Below, piece by piece: positions 18,374-27,585 of a stretch of DNA of 64,000 bases. The translations under genes and the position numbers were made by a program. Position 1 is the stretch's first letter. Every line of letters begins with the position of its first letter. The notes below the pieces were generated by a model. It was given only the letters and a program-made list of their open reading frames with translations, made no database searches and had not been told where the DNA came from. Source of the stretch: Breoghania corrubedonensis (GTDB taxonomy: Bacteria; Pseudomonadota; Alphaproteobacteria; Rhizobiales; Stappiaceae); assembly GCF_003053845.1 (NCBI RefSeq), contig NZ_QAYG01000006.1:236145-300144 (forward strand), given 5' to 3'.

Positions 18374-19375
18374 TTACTTCGCCGCGGCGCGGGCCGCTTC
18401 GAGCCAGCCGTCGACCTTCGACTGGTTCTTTTCGATCCAGGCAGCGGCCTGGGCCTTGATGTCGTCGTCGCCCTTGTTCATCGCAGAATTCTGCGCGTAG
18501 ATGTCCGGCAGCGGGATGGAGACTTCCTCAAGCAGCTTGCGGACGGCCGGGTTCTTGTCGAGGAACGCGGTGTTGGCGACCGGAACGATGTCGTTGGCCT
18601 GGAAGCCCATCGTGCAGGGATCGGCGACACAGGTCTTCAGCCCCTTGGCGGGCTCCGGCATCTTGATGTCCTTGTTGGTGGTCGCTTCGATCCACATGAC
18701 ATCCTTGCCCGGCTTCAGCTCGTTCACGGTCCAGTTCGGCGTCCAGGTGTAGAACAGGACATGCTCGCCGCTCTGGTAGGAGGCGATGGCGTCGGCCATG
18801 GACGCCGAGTAACCGGCCTTGATCGGGTTGATGTCGTCACGCAGCTTCAGCTCGTCCAGCGTCTCGGAGATGCGCACTTCGCAGCCCCAGCCCGGGGGGC
18901 AGGCGACCAGATCGGCCTTGCCGTCGCCGTTGCGATCGAACGCCTTCTTGACTTCGGGACGCTTGAAGTCTTCCAGCGACTTGATGCCGAACTCGTCGAT
19001 CGCGGCCTTGTCGACCAGGTAGCCCTGCAGGGCGCCGCCCTTGGCCACGGCGCCGACGATCTCGGCGCCCTGGTCGATGGTGGACTTGTAAGTCTCATGC
19101 AGCGGGAACCAGCCGTTGACCCACAGGTCCATGTCGCCCTGCGATACTGACTGATAGAAGGCCGGGGCATCCAGTGTGGTCGGTCCCTTGACCTCGTAGC
19201 CGAGTTTCTGCAGGAGCTGACTGTAGATTTCGGAATGGAACCAGCCGGTATCCCAGGTGGCTTGTGCCATTTTCACGGTGACACCTTCGCCGGGCTCTTC
19301 GGCCATGGCAGCCATCGGCGAAAGGCCGACCGCGATCACGGCCGCGGCTGTCAGGGAACGCAATAGATGAGGCAT
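18374..19375 (-). CDS. proX: Glycine betaine/proline-betaine ABC transporter substrate-binding protein (ProX)
   Basis: A 333-residue periplasmic binding protein close in length to E. coli ProX (330). A Sec signal peptide ends near residue 25 (PMAAMA). The mature protein has the ProX segments WDTGWFHSEIYSQLLQKLGY, MDLWVNGWFPLHE and VLFYTWTPNWTVNEL, rich in the tryptophans that cage quaternary amines. Last gene of proV-W-X on the minus strand, separated from proW by a gap with a strong hairpin. It would deliver glycine betaine to the neighbouring gbc-dgc-sox pathway. Confidence 0.92.
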   Translation of the reverse strand: MPHLLRSLTAAAVIAVGLSPMAAMAEEPGEGVTVKMAQATWDTGWFHSEIYSQLLQKLGYEVKGPTTLDAPAFYQSVSQGDMDLWVNGWFPLHETYKSTIDQGAEIVGAVAKGGALQGYLVDKAAIDEFGIKSLEDFKRPEVKKAFDRNGDGKADLVACPPGWGCEVRISETLDELKLRDDINPIKAGYSASMADAIASYQSGEHVLFYTWTPNWTVNELKPGKDVMWIEATTNKDIKMPEPAKGLKTCVADPCTMGFQANDIVPVANTAFLDKNPAVRKLLEEVSIPLPDIYAQNSAMNKGDDDIKAQAAAWIEKNQSKVDGWLEAARAAAK

Positions 19376-19440
19376 ATGTCTCTCCGTCTTTGGAACGATA
19401 TAGGAAGCCGGTGATCCTGGCAGGCCGGCTCCTTTGCGAA

Positions 19441-19462
19441 GCCGGGCCGCTATCGGCCCGGC
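19441..19462 (-). other. Intercistronic hairpin between proW and proX
   Basis: Perfect 9-bp stem gccgggccg/cggcccggc with loop ctat. It lies after the proW stop and 66 bases before the proX start on the transcribed strand. No T-run follows, so it is more likely an mRNA processing or stability element than a terminator. Confidence 0.6.
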
Positions 19463-19474
19463 ACAGACGGCCCG

Positions 19475-20410
19475 TCAGGCCGTCTTGTCCTGCGATGCGG
19501 CAGGCGAGGCATTCGCCGTGTCCTGACCGCGGAAGAAGGTCAGCAGAGCTTCGCGCAGGGACATGCCCGTACGCGGTTCCGCCAGGCCCTGGGTAAGCCG
19601 GTCGAGCACGATCGCCAGAATGACGATGCCGACGCCGCCGGCCGTCGCGCCGCCCACGTCAAGCCGGCCGAGGCCGGTGTTGACGACGAGGCCGAGCCCG
19701 CCCGCGCCGATCAGCGCGGCGATGACGACCATCGAAAGCGCCAGCATCAGTGTCTGGTTGAGACCGGCCATGATGGTGCGCATGGCGAGCGGGATCTGAA
19801 CTTCCCACAGCATCTGCCAGGGCGTCGAGCCGAAGGCCTCCGCCGCCTCGATAAGATCGCCGCGAACATTGCGGATGCCGAGGTTCGTCATGCGGATGAT
19901 CGGCGGCAGCGCGAATATGATAGTGGCGATGATGCCCGGCGCCATTCCGACGCCAAAGAGCATGACGATCGGCACCAGATACACGAAGCTCGGCACCGTC
20001 TGCATGATGTCGAGGATCGGCCGGATGATCTTCCAGGCGAGGTCGTTTCTTGCCACGAGGATGCCTGTCGGCACACCGATGACGGTACAGAAGAGCACCG
20101 ACGTGATGATCATCGAAAGCGTGGTCATGGTTTCAGGCCACAGCTCGATGAAATCGATGAAACAGAAGCCGACGATGGTCAGGACCGCCATGCCGCGGCC
20201 GACGATGCGCCACGAAAGCAGCGTGAAGACGGCCGTCGTCACCAGCATCGGGACCCAGGCGAAGAACATGTCGAGCGCGTTCAGAACCTCGTTGACCGGC
20301 ACCTGAAGGGCGCGAAAGAGCGGGCGGAAGTTCGGCACCAGGAAGCCGCGAACGAACGTGTTCACCCAGTCGTCGAACGGAATGACGAGCAGATCGTGCG
20401 GAGCGATCAT
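19475..20410 (-). CDS. proW: Glycine betaine/proline ABC transporter permease (ProW)
   Basis: A 311-residue inner-membrane permease with multiple hydrophobic helices and the BPD-transport EAA loop (EAAEAFGSTPWQMLWEVQIP). The N-terminal segment preceding the first helix is typical of ProW-type proteins. Its start overlaps the proV stop by 4 bases. Confidence 0.93.
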   Translation of the reverse strand: MIAPHDLLVIPFDDWVNTFVRGFLVPNFRPLFRALQVPVNEVLNALDMFFAWVPMLVTTAVFTLLSWRIVGRGMAVLTIVGFCFIDFIELWPETMTTLSMIITSVLFCTVIGVPTGILVARNDLAWKIIRPILDIMQTVPSFVYLVPIVMLFGVGMAPGIIATIIFALPPIIRMTNLGIRNVRGDLIEAAEAFGSTPWQMLWEVQIPLAMRTIMAGLNQTLMLALSMVVIAALIGAGGLGLVVNTGLGRLDVGGATAGGVGIVILAIVLDRLTQGLAEPRTGMSLREALLTFFRGQDTANASPAASQDKTA

Positions 20411-21672
20411 TGCGGACTCCTCTTTTCTTGCTGTTCTTCTCCGTTGGTGGTGGAGCCGGTTTCGTCGGGTTTTTCGGCCTCGTCTTCGTGATTGGGCGCA
20501 TTCTCTTCGTCGCCAACCAGATGTTCGAAGATGGTCTCCGCCGAGATCACGCCGACAAGCTTGCCATCGTCGTCGGTGACGGCGACGGACACGCCCGTCT
20601 GGGCGGGGCCATAAAGCTCGTTGAGATAGGCTCCCTCGTTGACCGATGGTGGCTCGGGCTTCATGAGCTTGGCGACGGATGTCCCCGGAGGGGCGTCGTT
20701 CGCATCCTGGCGGGTGATGTAGCCGGCAGCCGCCCCATCCTTGACGACATGGACGGTGTCGACGTCATTGAGGATCATCACCTTCAACGCGTCCGCCACC
20801 GTCGCCTTCGGCGAGATCTTGTGGGCTTCGAGCGCGATGTCGGAGGCGGTGTAGACGCGGCTCCTGTCGATGTCGGCAACGAAGGCGCGGACGTAGTCGT
20901 CCGCAGGCTGCGAGACGATGTCCTGCGCCGTGCCCACCTGAACGAAGGAACCGTCCTTCATGATGGCGATCCGGTCGCCCAGAAGCAGCGCTTCGTTGAG
21001 ATCGTGGGTGATGAAGATGATGGTCTTCTTCAGTTCCTTCTGAAGAACGATCAGTTCGTCCTGCATCTCTCGCCGGATCAATGGGTCGAGTGCTCCGAAC
21101 GGTTCGTCCATGAGAAGGATCTGCGGGTCGGTGGCAAGTCCGCGGGCAAGACCCACGCGCTGCTGCATGCCGCCGGAAAGCTCGCTGGGCAGACTGTCGG
21201 CATGATCCTGAAGCCCGACTTTCGAGAGGGACTCGATCGCGGCCTTGCGCCGTTCCTGCTTGCCGGCCCCCTTCATCTTCAGCCCGTAAGCAACGTTCTC
21301 GCCGACGGTCTTGTGCGGGAAAAGGGCGAAATGCTGGAAGACCATTGTGATCTTCTTGCGCCGGACCTCGCGCAGACGCGCCATCCCGCAGGAGGCGATA
21401 TCGTCCTTGTCGATCCAGATTTCACCGGATGTCGGCGGGATCAGGCCGTTGAGCATTCGCACCAGGGTGGATTTGCCCGAGCCCGACAGGCCCATGATGA
21501 CGAAGATCTCGCCTTCCTGAACCTCGAAGCTGACATCGTTTACGCCAACAACAACACCTGTTTCGCGAAAGATCTGTTCTTTCGTTTCACCGCGTTTGAG
21601 GCGTTCCAACCCCTCGCCCTTGTCATCATTGAAGAGCTTGGAGAGTTTTTTGACGATCAGTTTTGCTGTCAT
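20407..21672 (-). CDS. proV: Glycine betaine/proline ABC transporter ATP-binding protein (ProV)
   Basis: A 421-residue ATPase. Walker A is GLSGSGKST, the signature [16 protein letters not shown], Walker [13 protein letters not shown]. The C-terminal part contains tandem CBS-like domains (about 290-395), usual in ProV/OpuA and linked to osmotic or ionic-strength control. The last 30 residues are very acidic and polar, a tail not typical of E. coli ProV. First gene of the minus-strand proVWX operon. Confidence 0.94.
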   Translation of the reverse strand: MTAKLIVKKLSKLFNDDKGEGLERLKRGETKEQIFRETGVVVGVNDVSFEVQEGEIFVIMGLSGSGKSTLVRMLNGLIPPTSGEIWIDKDDIASCGMARLREVRRKKITMVFQHFALFPHKTVGENVAYGLKMKGAGKQERRKAAIESLSKVGLQDHADSLPSELSGGMQQRVGLARGLATDPQILLMDEPFGALDPLIRREMQDELIVLQKELKKTIIFITHDLNEALLLGDRIAIMKDGSFVQVGTAQDIVSQPADDYVRAFVADIDRSRVYTASDIALEAHKISPKATVADALKVMILNDVDTVHVVKDGAAAGYITRQDANDAPPGTSVAKLMKPEPPSVNEGAYLNELYGPAQTGVSVAVTDDDGKLVGVISAETIFEHLVGDEENAPNHEDEAEKPDETGSTTNGEEQQEKRSPQ

Positions 21673-21929
21673 GTCCTCTCAGTAGCGTGCCTGAACTGAA
21701 AATGGAACCGCCAAAGCTCATGTCGTGGCGGCAATTAAGCTGGCATATGGACGCGCCTGCATGCCCAAATCGAAGGCAACGGTCAAGAGATTTCGGCTCC
21801 GGAAAACGAATACTGGGGGAGCAGTTGTATGCGGCTTTTCCCCGAAATTACCCGGAATGCGACCGAGATATCCCGCCCGTGTCCTGCTTCGTCTACCAGT
21901 GCGGCTTGAGGGAGGGACTATCCGAAATA

Positions 21930-21957
21930 ATTCTAACGCAGCGAGAGAATTTCACAA
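21930..21957 (-). promoter_or_regulatory. Possible sigma-70-type promoter for proVWX
   Basis: On the minus strand TTGTGA (21957-21952) and TAGAAT (21935-21930) are separated by 16 bases, inside an AT-richer patch. The implied 5' leader to proV is about 250 bases. The assignment rests on consensus likeness alone. Confidence 0.3.
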
Positions 21958-22019
21958 CGGCAAACCTATATTGACCGCCGGAATCGCTTCATTCAGATGA
22001 ACTATTGTTCGAATACTAA

Positions 22020-22072
22020 GCGACACACGAGCCAGGGTTCTCTCTCAGAGAGAACCCTGGCTCGTGTGTCGC
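22020..22072. repeat. Perfect 53-base palindrome (26-bp arms, single-base centre)
   Basis: Every base from 22020 to 22045 pairs with 22047-22072 around the single C at 22046. The arm begins gcgacacacgagccagggtt. It lies downstream of fdsD and upstream of proV, both on the minus strand. No strong T-run follows on either side. It could be an unusually long terminator hairpin, a protein site, or an assembly artefact. Confidence 0.85.
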
Positions 22073-22220
22073 TGATAGAAGCCCCCCAAAAACCGGGCCG
22101 CGTGAGCGCGTACTGCATACTCATCGGAAGGTAGAACGCGGTACCACACGTTTTGGTTCCCAAAATACGGAAACCGAAATCGGCAGCAAAGGGGGCGTTT
22201 GCCGGTCCGGGCAGTTCGGT

Positions 22221-22445
22221 TCAGCTGGTTGTCTGAGGGAAATGGATGTCTCCAGCCGCCTCGATGACCAGTGGCTTCAGACCGTTATCATCATGGCGAA
22301 GGATATCGGCGAGCTGCCGGCGCATGCGTGGTTCCCAGAACTTGTTGATATGGGCGGCGACGCCCGCCGCCGCCTCATCCGGTGACTGGGACTGAAAGAA
22401 TGTGGCGATCTGGTTTGCCTTGTAGACGAGCTTTGCGGCCGACAT
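22221..22445 (-). CDS. fdsD: NAD-dependent formate dehydrogenase delta subunit (FdsD)
   Basis: A 74-residue protein matching FdsD in size and pattern, with LVYKANQIATFF near the N-terminus, HINKFWEPRMRRQL in the middle and LKPLVIEAA near the end. It starts at the ATG at 22445; the longer open frame upstream is a shadow. FdsD is a small accessory subunit or assembly factor of fds-type formate dehydrogenases. It lies 101 bases after fdsA, with no fdsC between them. Confidence 0.88.
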   Translation of the reverse strand: MSAAKLVYKANQIATFFQSQSPDEAAAGVAAHINKFWEPRMRRQLADILRHDDNGLKPLVIEAAGDIHFPQTTS

Positions 22446-22472
22446 GGACGAGTTCCCCAATTTGATGACCGA

Positions 22473-22534
22473 CGGCCTCAAAGAGGCCGGATGACGGTTC
22501 GCGTCCCGCCGCAACCCCTGGGCGCGGCGGGACG
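22473..22534 (-). other. Two hairpins between fdsA and fdsD
   Basis: Stem cgtcccgccgc/gcggcgggacg (22502-22512 and 22524-22534, perfect, 11 bp) and stem cggcctc/gaggccg (22473-22479 and 22483-22489) fill the fdsA-fdsD gap where fdsC usually lies. No T-run follows, so readthrough to fdsD is plausible. Confidence 0.55.
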
Positions 22535-22546
22535 ATGGCATTGACG

Positions 22547-25429
22547 CTACTCGGCGGCGTCGACAGACGACGCGATCCTGCGGGCCCGACGTGCCTGATC
22601 CTCGTATTCGAGCTGCCAGTCGCTCTGGCCGTTCGACGGCGAGATCTGGACGGCCGTCACCTTGTATTCCGGGCAACTCGTCGCCCAGTCGGAATAGTCG
22701 GTGGTGACCACGTTCGCCTGCGTCGAGGGGTGGTGGAAGGTGGTGTAGACAACGCCCGGCACCACCCGGTCGGTGATCAGCGCGCGCAGGCTCGTCTCGC
22801 CGGCGCGGCTGGCGATGCGGACCCAGTCGCCATCTTTCACGCCGCGCACTTCGGCATCGATCGGGTTGATCTCCAGCCGGTCTTCCTCGTGCCAGACGGA
22901 ATTGGCGGTGCGCCGCGTCTGGGCGCCGACATTGTACTGCGACAGGATGCGGCCGGTGGTGAGCAGCAGCGGGAAGCGCGGACCGGTGCGTTCATCCGTC
23001 GCCACGTATTCGGTGCGGATGAACTTGCCCTTGCCGCGCACGAAGCCGTCCACATGCATGATCGGCGTACCTTCCGGCGCCTTGTCGTTGCACGGCCACT
23101 GGATGGAGCCCTTCTCATCCAGAAGCTCGTAGGTGACACCGGTAAAGCTCGGCGTGGTCAGGGCGATCTCGGCCATGATCTGGCTGGGATGGGTATAGGT
23201 CCAGTTCGCGCCCATCGCATTGGCGATCTCTTGCGTCACTTCCCAGTCTGCATACCCTGCCCTCGGCGTCATCACCTTGCGCACGCGATTGATGCGCCGC
23301 TCGGCGTTGGTGAAGGTGCCGTCCTTTTCGAGGAAGGTGGAGCCGGGAAGGAAGACGTGGGCGTAGTTCGCTGTCTCGTTGAGGAAGAGATCGTGGACGA
23401 CGACGCACTCCATCGCCGCGAGCCCGGCCGCGACATGATGCGTGTCGGGATCGGACTGAAGAATGTCCTCGCCCTGGATGTAGATGCCCTTGAAGGAGCC
23501 TTCGACGGCCGCGTCCAGCATGTTGTTGATGCGCAGGCCCGGTTCGTCATTGAGGCTCACGCCCCAGATCTTCTCGAAGCTCTCGCGGACCTCGTCGATG
23601 GAGACATGCCGGTAGCCCGGGAACTCGTGCGGGAAGGAGCCCATGTCGCAGGAGCCTTGCACGTTGTTCTGGCCGCGCAGCGGGTTCACGCCGACGCCGG
23701 GTCGGCCGAGATTGCCAGTCGCCATGGCGAGATTGGCGATTGCCATCACCGTGGTGGAGCCCTGGCTGTGTTCGGTCACGCCGAGGCCGTAGTAGATCGC
23801 GCCGTTGCCGCCGGTCGCATAGAGCCGGGCAGCCCCCCTGATTTCTTCCGGATCGACACCGGAAAGCGCACCGACCGTTTCAGGGCTGTTTTCCTCACGG
23901 GAGACGAATTCCGCCCAGTCCTGAAACTCGTCCCAGTCGCAGCGCTCGCGGATGAAGGCCTCGTCGTAGAGCGTCTCGGTGACGATCACATGGGCGAGCG
24001 ACGTCAGCACGGCGACGTTGGTGCCGGGCCTCAGCGGCAGGTGGTGGGCCGCCTCCACATGGGGCGTGCGTACCAGATCGATGCGCCGCGGATCAATGAC
24101 GATGAGCTTCGCGCCCTGCCGGATGCGCTTCTTAAGCCGGGAGCCGAAGACCGGGTGTCCGTCGGTCGGATTGGCGCCGATCACCAGGATCACGTCGGAT
24201 TGCTCGACGCTGTCGAAATCCTGCGTGCCGGCCGACGTTCCGAATGTCTGGCCGAGGCCGTAGCCGGTCGGCGAATGGCAGACGCGGGCGCAGGTGTCGG
24301 TGTTGTTGTTGCCGAAGACAGCGCGGGCGAGTTTCTGGACGAGGAAGGTCTCCTCGTTGGTGCAGCGCGAGGACGTGATCACGCCGATGCTCTCGCGGCC
24401 GTGCTGGTATTGCAACCGGCGGAACTCGCTCGCCACATGGGAAAGCGCTTCTTCCCAGGAAACCTCACGCCAGGGATCGGAGGTCTTTTCACGGATCATC
24501 GGGTTGAGGATGCGGTCGCCGTGGTTGGCGTAGCCGTAGGCGAAGCGACCCTTGACGCAGGAATGGCCGTGATTGGCCTTGCCGTCCTTGTAGGCCAGCA
24601 TCCGCACCAGTTCGTCGCCGCGCATTTCAGCCTTGAAGGAGCAGCCGACGCCGCAATAGGCGCAGGTGGTGACGAGCGAATGCTCCGGCTGGCCGATCTC
24701 GATGATCGACTTTTCCTGAAGCGTTCCCGTCGGGCAGGCCTGCACGCAGGCGCCGCAGGACACGCATTCGGAACCGAGGAAGCTCTCGTGGGCACCCGGC
24801 GAGACGCGGGATTCAAAGCCTCGGCCCTCGATGGTCAGCGCGAAGGTGCCCTGAACCTCCTCGCAGGCGCGCACGCAGCGCGAGCAGACGATGCACTTGG
24901 ACGGATCGTAGGTGAAATACGGGTTCGTCTCGTCCTTCGCCATCCAGCGGAAATTGTCGGTGCCGTCGGAGGCCTTTGCCTTGACGTGGTTTTCCCCGTC
25001 ATAGCCGTAGCGCACGTCGCGCAGGCCCACCGCGCCCGCCATATCCTGTAATTCGCAATCGCCGTTGGCCGCACAGGTCAGGCAATCGAGCGGGTGGTCG
25101 GAGATATAGAGCTCCATCACGCCGCGGCGCAGCTTCTTCAGCCTGTCCGTCTGGGTGTGGACGACCAAGCCATCGGCCGCCGGCGTGGTGCAGGATGACG
25201 GCGTGCCGCGCCGGCCGTCGATCTCCACGAGGCAGAGCCGGCAGGAGCCGAAGGATTTCACCAGATCGGTGGCGCAGAGCTTCGGGATTGCGATGCCGGC
25301 CTCTGCCGCGGCGCGCATGATGGAGGTGCCTTCCGGCACTGTGACCTCAAATCCGTCGACCGTCAGCGTGACGGTCTTTTCGGATGCGACGGCCGGGGTT
25401 CCGAAATCGGGCTCTTGGATGAGTTTCAT
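22547..25429 (-). CDS. fdsA: NAD-dependent formate dehydrogenase alpha subunit (FdsA)
   Basis: Molybdenum catalytic subunit that oxidises formate to CO2; 960 residues from the ATG at 25429. In order: an N-terminal 2Fe-2S domain (Cys52, 63, 66, 80), a His-Cys3 cluster site (His112, Cys116, 119, 125), two 4Fe-4S motifs (CIVCSRCVRACE and CVSCGACVQACP) and the CAYCGVGC cluster near 256-263. The bis-MGD domain follows; the Mo ligand is Cys384 in ARVCHSPTGYG, so this is the Cys and not the selenocysteine form. It follows fdsB by 7 bases. The downstream gap lacks fdsC. Confidence 0.96.
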   Translation of the reverse strand: MKLIQEPDFGTPAVASEKTVTLTVDGFEVTVPEGTSIMRAAAEAGIAIPKLCATDLVKSFGSCRLCLVEIDGRRGTPSSCTTPAADGLVVHTQTDRLKKLRRGVMELYISDHPLDCLTCAANGDCELQDMAGAVGLRDVRYGYDGENHVKAKASDGTDNFRWMAKDETNPYFTYDPSKCIVCSRCVRACEEVQGTFALTIEGRGFESRVSPGAHESFLGSECVSCGACVQACPTGTLQEKSIIEIGQPEHSLVTTCAYCGVGCSFKAEMRGDELVRMLAYKDGKANHGHSCVKGRFAYGYANHGDRILNPMIREKTSDPWREVSWEEALSHVASEFRRLQYQHGRESIGVITSSRCTNEETFLVQKLARAVFGNNNTDTCARVCHSPTGYGLGQTFGTSAGTQDFDSVEQSDVILVIGANPTDGHPVFGSRLKKRIRQGAKLIVIDPRRIDLVRTPHVEAAHHLPLRPGTNVAVLTSLAHVIVTETLYDEAFIRERCDWDEFQDWAEFVSREENSPETVGALSGVDPEEIRGAARLYATGGNGAIYYGLGVTEHSQGSTTVMAIANLAMATGNLGRPGVGVNPLRGQNNVQGSCDMGSFPHEFPGYRHVSIDEVRESFEKIWGVSLNDEPGLRINNMLDAAVEGSFKGIYIQGEDILQSDPDTHHVAAGLAAMECVVVHDLFLNETANYAHVFLPGSTFLEKDGTFTNAERRINRVRKVMTPRAGYADWEVTQEIANAMGANWTYTHPSQIMAEIALTTPSFTGVTYELLDEKGSIQWPCNDKAPEGTPIMHVDGFVRGKGKFIRTEYVATDERTGPRFPLLLTTGRILSQYNVGAQTRRTANSVWHEEDRLEINPIDAEVRGVKDGDWVRIASRAGETSLRALITDRVVPGVVYTTFHHPSTQANVVTTDYSDWATSCPEYKVTAVQISPSNGQSDWQLEYEDQARRARRIASSVDAAE

Positions 25430-25436
25430 GGGCCTG

Positions 25437-27005
25437 TTACTCCGCCGCGTCCGCAAGGGTGCGGGGATGGAAGTCCTCCGGGAAATGGGTCAGCGCGCTC
25501 ACCACGGGAAATGGGGTGAAACCTCCCAGTGCGCAGAGCGATCCGAACTTCATGGTTTCGCAAAGGTCGGTGACCAGTTCGATCTGGGCATCGACATTCT
25601 CGCCATCGGCCTTGCCGGCGGCGATGCGGTCGATCACCTCCACGCCGCGCACCGCGCCGATGCGGCAGGGGGTGCACTTGCCGCAGGATTCCAGCGCGCA
25701 GAACTCGAAGGCGAAACGGGCCTGCTTCAGCATGTTGACCGTGTCATCGAAGACGACGATGCCCGCATGGCCAATCAGGCCATCCGCGTCGGTGAAGGAC
25801 TCGTAATCGAAGATCGTGTCGAATTTTTCAGGCGGGAAATAGGCGCCGAGCGGGCCACCCACCTGCACGGCGCGGATAGGACGCCCGGTCAGCGTGCCGC
25901 CGCCGATCTCCTCCACGATCTCGCCGAGCGGCAGGCCGAAGGCCGTCTCGAACAGGCCGCCGTGGCGTACGTTGCCGGCGATCTGGATCGGGATGGTTCC
26001 GTGCGACTTGCCGACGCCGTAATCGCGGTAGAACTCCGCGCCCTTGTCGAGAATGATCGGCACGCTGGCCAGCGACATGACGTTGTTGACCACCGTCGGG
26101 CGGCCAAGGAAGCCTTCCAGCGCGGGAAGCGGCGGCTTGGCGCGCACCACGCCGCGTTTGCCTTCCAGCGAATTCAGCAGCGAGGTTTCCTCGCCGCAGA
26201 CATAGGCGCCGGCGCCCATGCGCACTTCCATGTCGAAAGCGCGGTCGGAGCCTAGCACGTCCGGCCCGAGCACGCCGGCCTTGCGGGCGATCCCGATCGC
26301 CTGTTCGACCGCCGCGATGGCGTCCGGGTATTCGGAACGCGTGTAGAGGTAACCCTTCGTCGCCCCGGTCGCGATGCCGGCGATCGCCATGCCCTCGATG
26401 AGGACGAAGGGATCGCCCTCCATGATCATGCGATCTGCGAAGGTGCCGCTGTCGCCTTCATCGGCGTTGCAGACGATGTATTTCTGATCGGCCGCGGCCT
26501 GAAGCACCGTGTTCCACTTGATGCCGGTGGGAAAGCCGGCGCCGCCGCGGCCGCGCAGACCCGACCGGGTGACCGTCTCGACGATCTCCTCTGGCGTCAT
26601 CTTCACCGCGTTGCGCAGGCCGCGCAGGCCGCCGAATTCCTCGTAGCTTGCAAGCGAGTGCGGATCGGTGAGGCCGCAGCGGGCAAAGGTCAGGCGCGTC
26701 TGTTTCCTGAGGAAGGGAATTTCCTCCGTCAGTCCCTGCGAAAGGGCGTGGTGCGCGCCGGTTTGGAAACCTGCTTCAAACAGGCCGGCAACGTCGGAAG
26801 GGGTGACAGGGCCATAGGTGACGCGGCCTTGAGTCGTCTCCACCTCCAACATCGGCTCCAGCCAGTAGAGGCCGCGCGAACCGTTGCGCACGATCTCTAT
26901 CTCGAGCCCGCGGCTTGCCGCCTCCGCCGTGATCGCCTCCGTGACTTCATCGGCGCCGAGCGCGATGGACGCGGAATCGAGCGGGACAAATATCCGGGTC
27001 GTCAT
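25437..27005 (-). CDS. fdsB: NAD-dependent formate dehydrogenase beta subunit (FdsB)
   Basis: A 522-residue NuoF-like subunit that binds FMN and passes electrons to NAD. The GRGGAGFPTGIKW motif marks the FMN/NAD site, VCNADEGDSGTF follows, and the C-terminal 4Fe-4S motif is ESCGKCTPCR with a distal Cys in FGSLCALGG. I chose the ATG at 27005, which overlaps the fdsG stop by 4 bases; the longer open frame overlaps fdsG. Confidence 0.95.
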   Translation of the reverse strand: MTTRIFVPLDSASIALGADEVTEAITAEAASRGLEIEIVRNGSRGLYWLEPMLEVETTQGRVTYGPVTPSDVAGLFEAGFQTGAHHALSQGLTEEIPFLRKQTRLTFARCGLTDPHSLASYEEFGGLRGLRNAVKMTPEEIVETVTRSGLRGRGGAGFPTGIKWNTVLQAAADQKYIVCNADEGDSGTFADRMIMEGDPFVLIEGMAIAGIATGATKGYLYTRSEYPDAIAAVEQAIGIARKAGVLGPDVLGSDRAFDMEVRMGAGAYVCGEETSLLNSLEGKRGVVRAKPPLPALEGFLGRPTVVNNVMSLASVPIILDKGAEFYRDYGVGKSHGTIPIQIAGNVRHGGLFETAFGLPLGEIVEEIGGGTLTGRPIRAVQVGGPLGAYFPPEKFDTIFDYESFTDADGLIGHAGIVVFDDTVNMLKQARFAFEFCALESCGKCTPCRIGAVRGVEVIDRIAAGKADGENVDAQIELVTDLCETMKFGSLCALGGFTPFPVVSALTHFPEDFHPRTLADAAE

Positions 27006-27481
27006 GCGCTCACCTCCCGGATCGCGGCATCGAGACGGTCCTCGTCGAGACGGGCGACGAGCTTTCCGTCGACGGTCGCGGCGGGAGCCGAGGCGCAAAG
27101 GCCGAGGCAGAAGACGGGTTCCAGCGTGACCGCGCCGTCGGCGGATGTCTCGTGCCAGTCGAGGCCCAGCTGCTTTCTGGCATGGTCGGCAAGCCTTTCG
27201 CCGCCGAGCGACTGGCAGGCTTCCGCGCGGCAGAGCCTGATGACATGCCGGCCGGCGGGTTTTTCGCGGTAGTCATGATAGAAGCTCATCACGCCGTGAA
27301 CTTCGGCGCGGCTCAGGTTCAGCTTTTCCGCAATGACCTTCACTGCCGCGCCGGGCACATATCCGTACGTTTCCTGGACATCGTGCAGGATCAGCAGCAG
27401 GGGACCTTCGCGCCCCGCGTGATCCTCGACTATTTCAGTCACACGTTTTGCAACTTCTTCGGCGGATGCCGGACACGTCAT
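27002..27481 (-). CDS. fdsG: NAD-dependent formate dehydrogenase gamma subunit (FdsG)
   Basis: A 159-residue NuoE-like 2Fe-2S subunit. Cys84, Cys89, Cys125 and Cys129 form the thioredoxin-fold cluster site (LCRAEAC and FCLGLC). The helical segment AEVHGVMSFYHDYR is typical. It is first of the structural genes, about 100 bases downstream of a LysR-type regulator on the same strand. Confidence 0.95.
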   Translation of the reverse strand: MTCPASAEEVAKRVTEIVEDHAGREGPLLLILHDVQETYGYVPGAAVKVIAEKLNLSRAEVHGVMSFYHDYREKPAGRHVIRLCRAEACQSLGGERLADHARKQLGLDWHETSADGAVTLEPVFCLGLCASAPAATVDGKLVARLDEDRLDAAIREVSA

Positions 27482-27585
27482 AGAGCGTCTCCCATACGCA
27501 GCAAATATAGAATTATTCTCAGGTAGTATGAGGCCGCGACATCAGCGCATTCAATAAAGCCGTACCGTTGTGCGATTGCACAATT

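Larger units (their letters stand above)
21673..22220. other. Non-coding region between fdsD and proV
   Basis: About 550 bases with no convincing gene. It holds the proV leader, an AT-richer patch with a possible promoter, and the long palindrome at 22020-22072. Short frames across it have no recognisable features. Confidence 0.5.

Noticed and set aside
21725..22000. Small plus-strand frame upstream of proV
   Set aside because: No motif, lies in the proV leader and promoter region.
21673..22000. Riboswitch in the proV leader
   Set aside because: I see no recognisable conserved riboswitch core in the long leader; only general AT-rich sequence.
24255..24290. Selenocysteine at the formate dehydrogenase active site
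   Set aside because: The Mo-ligand codon in ARVCHSPT is Cys, not TGA.
22535..25051. 838-codon open frame on the plus strand opposite fdsA
   Set aside because: It is antisense to the strongly recognised fdsA, rich in Arg, Ala, Gly and Asp without family motifs; it results from GC-rich codon use.
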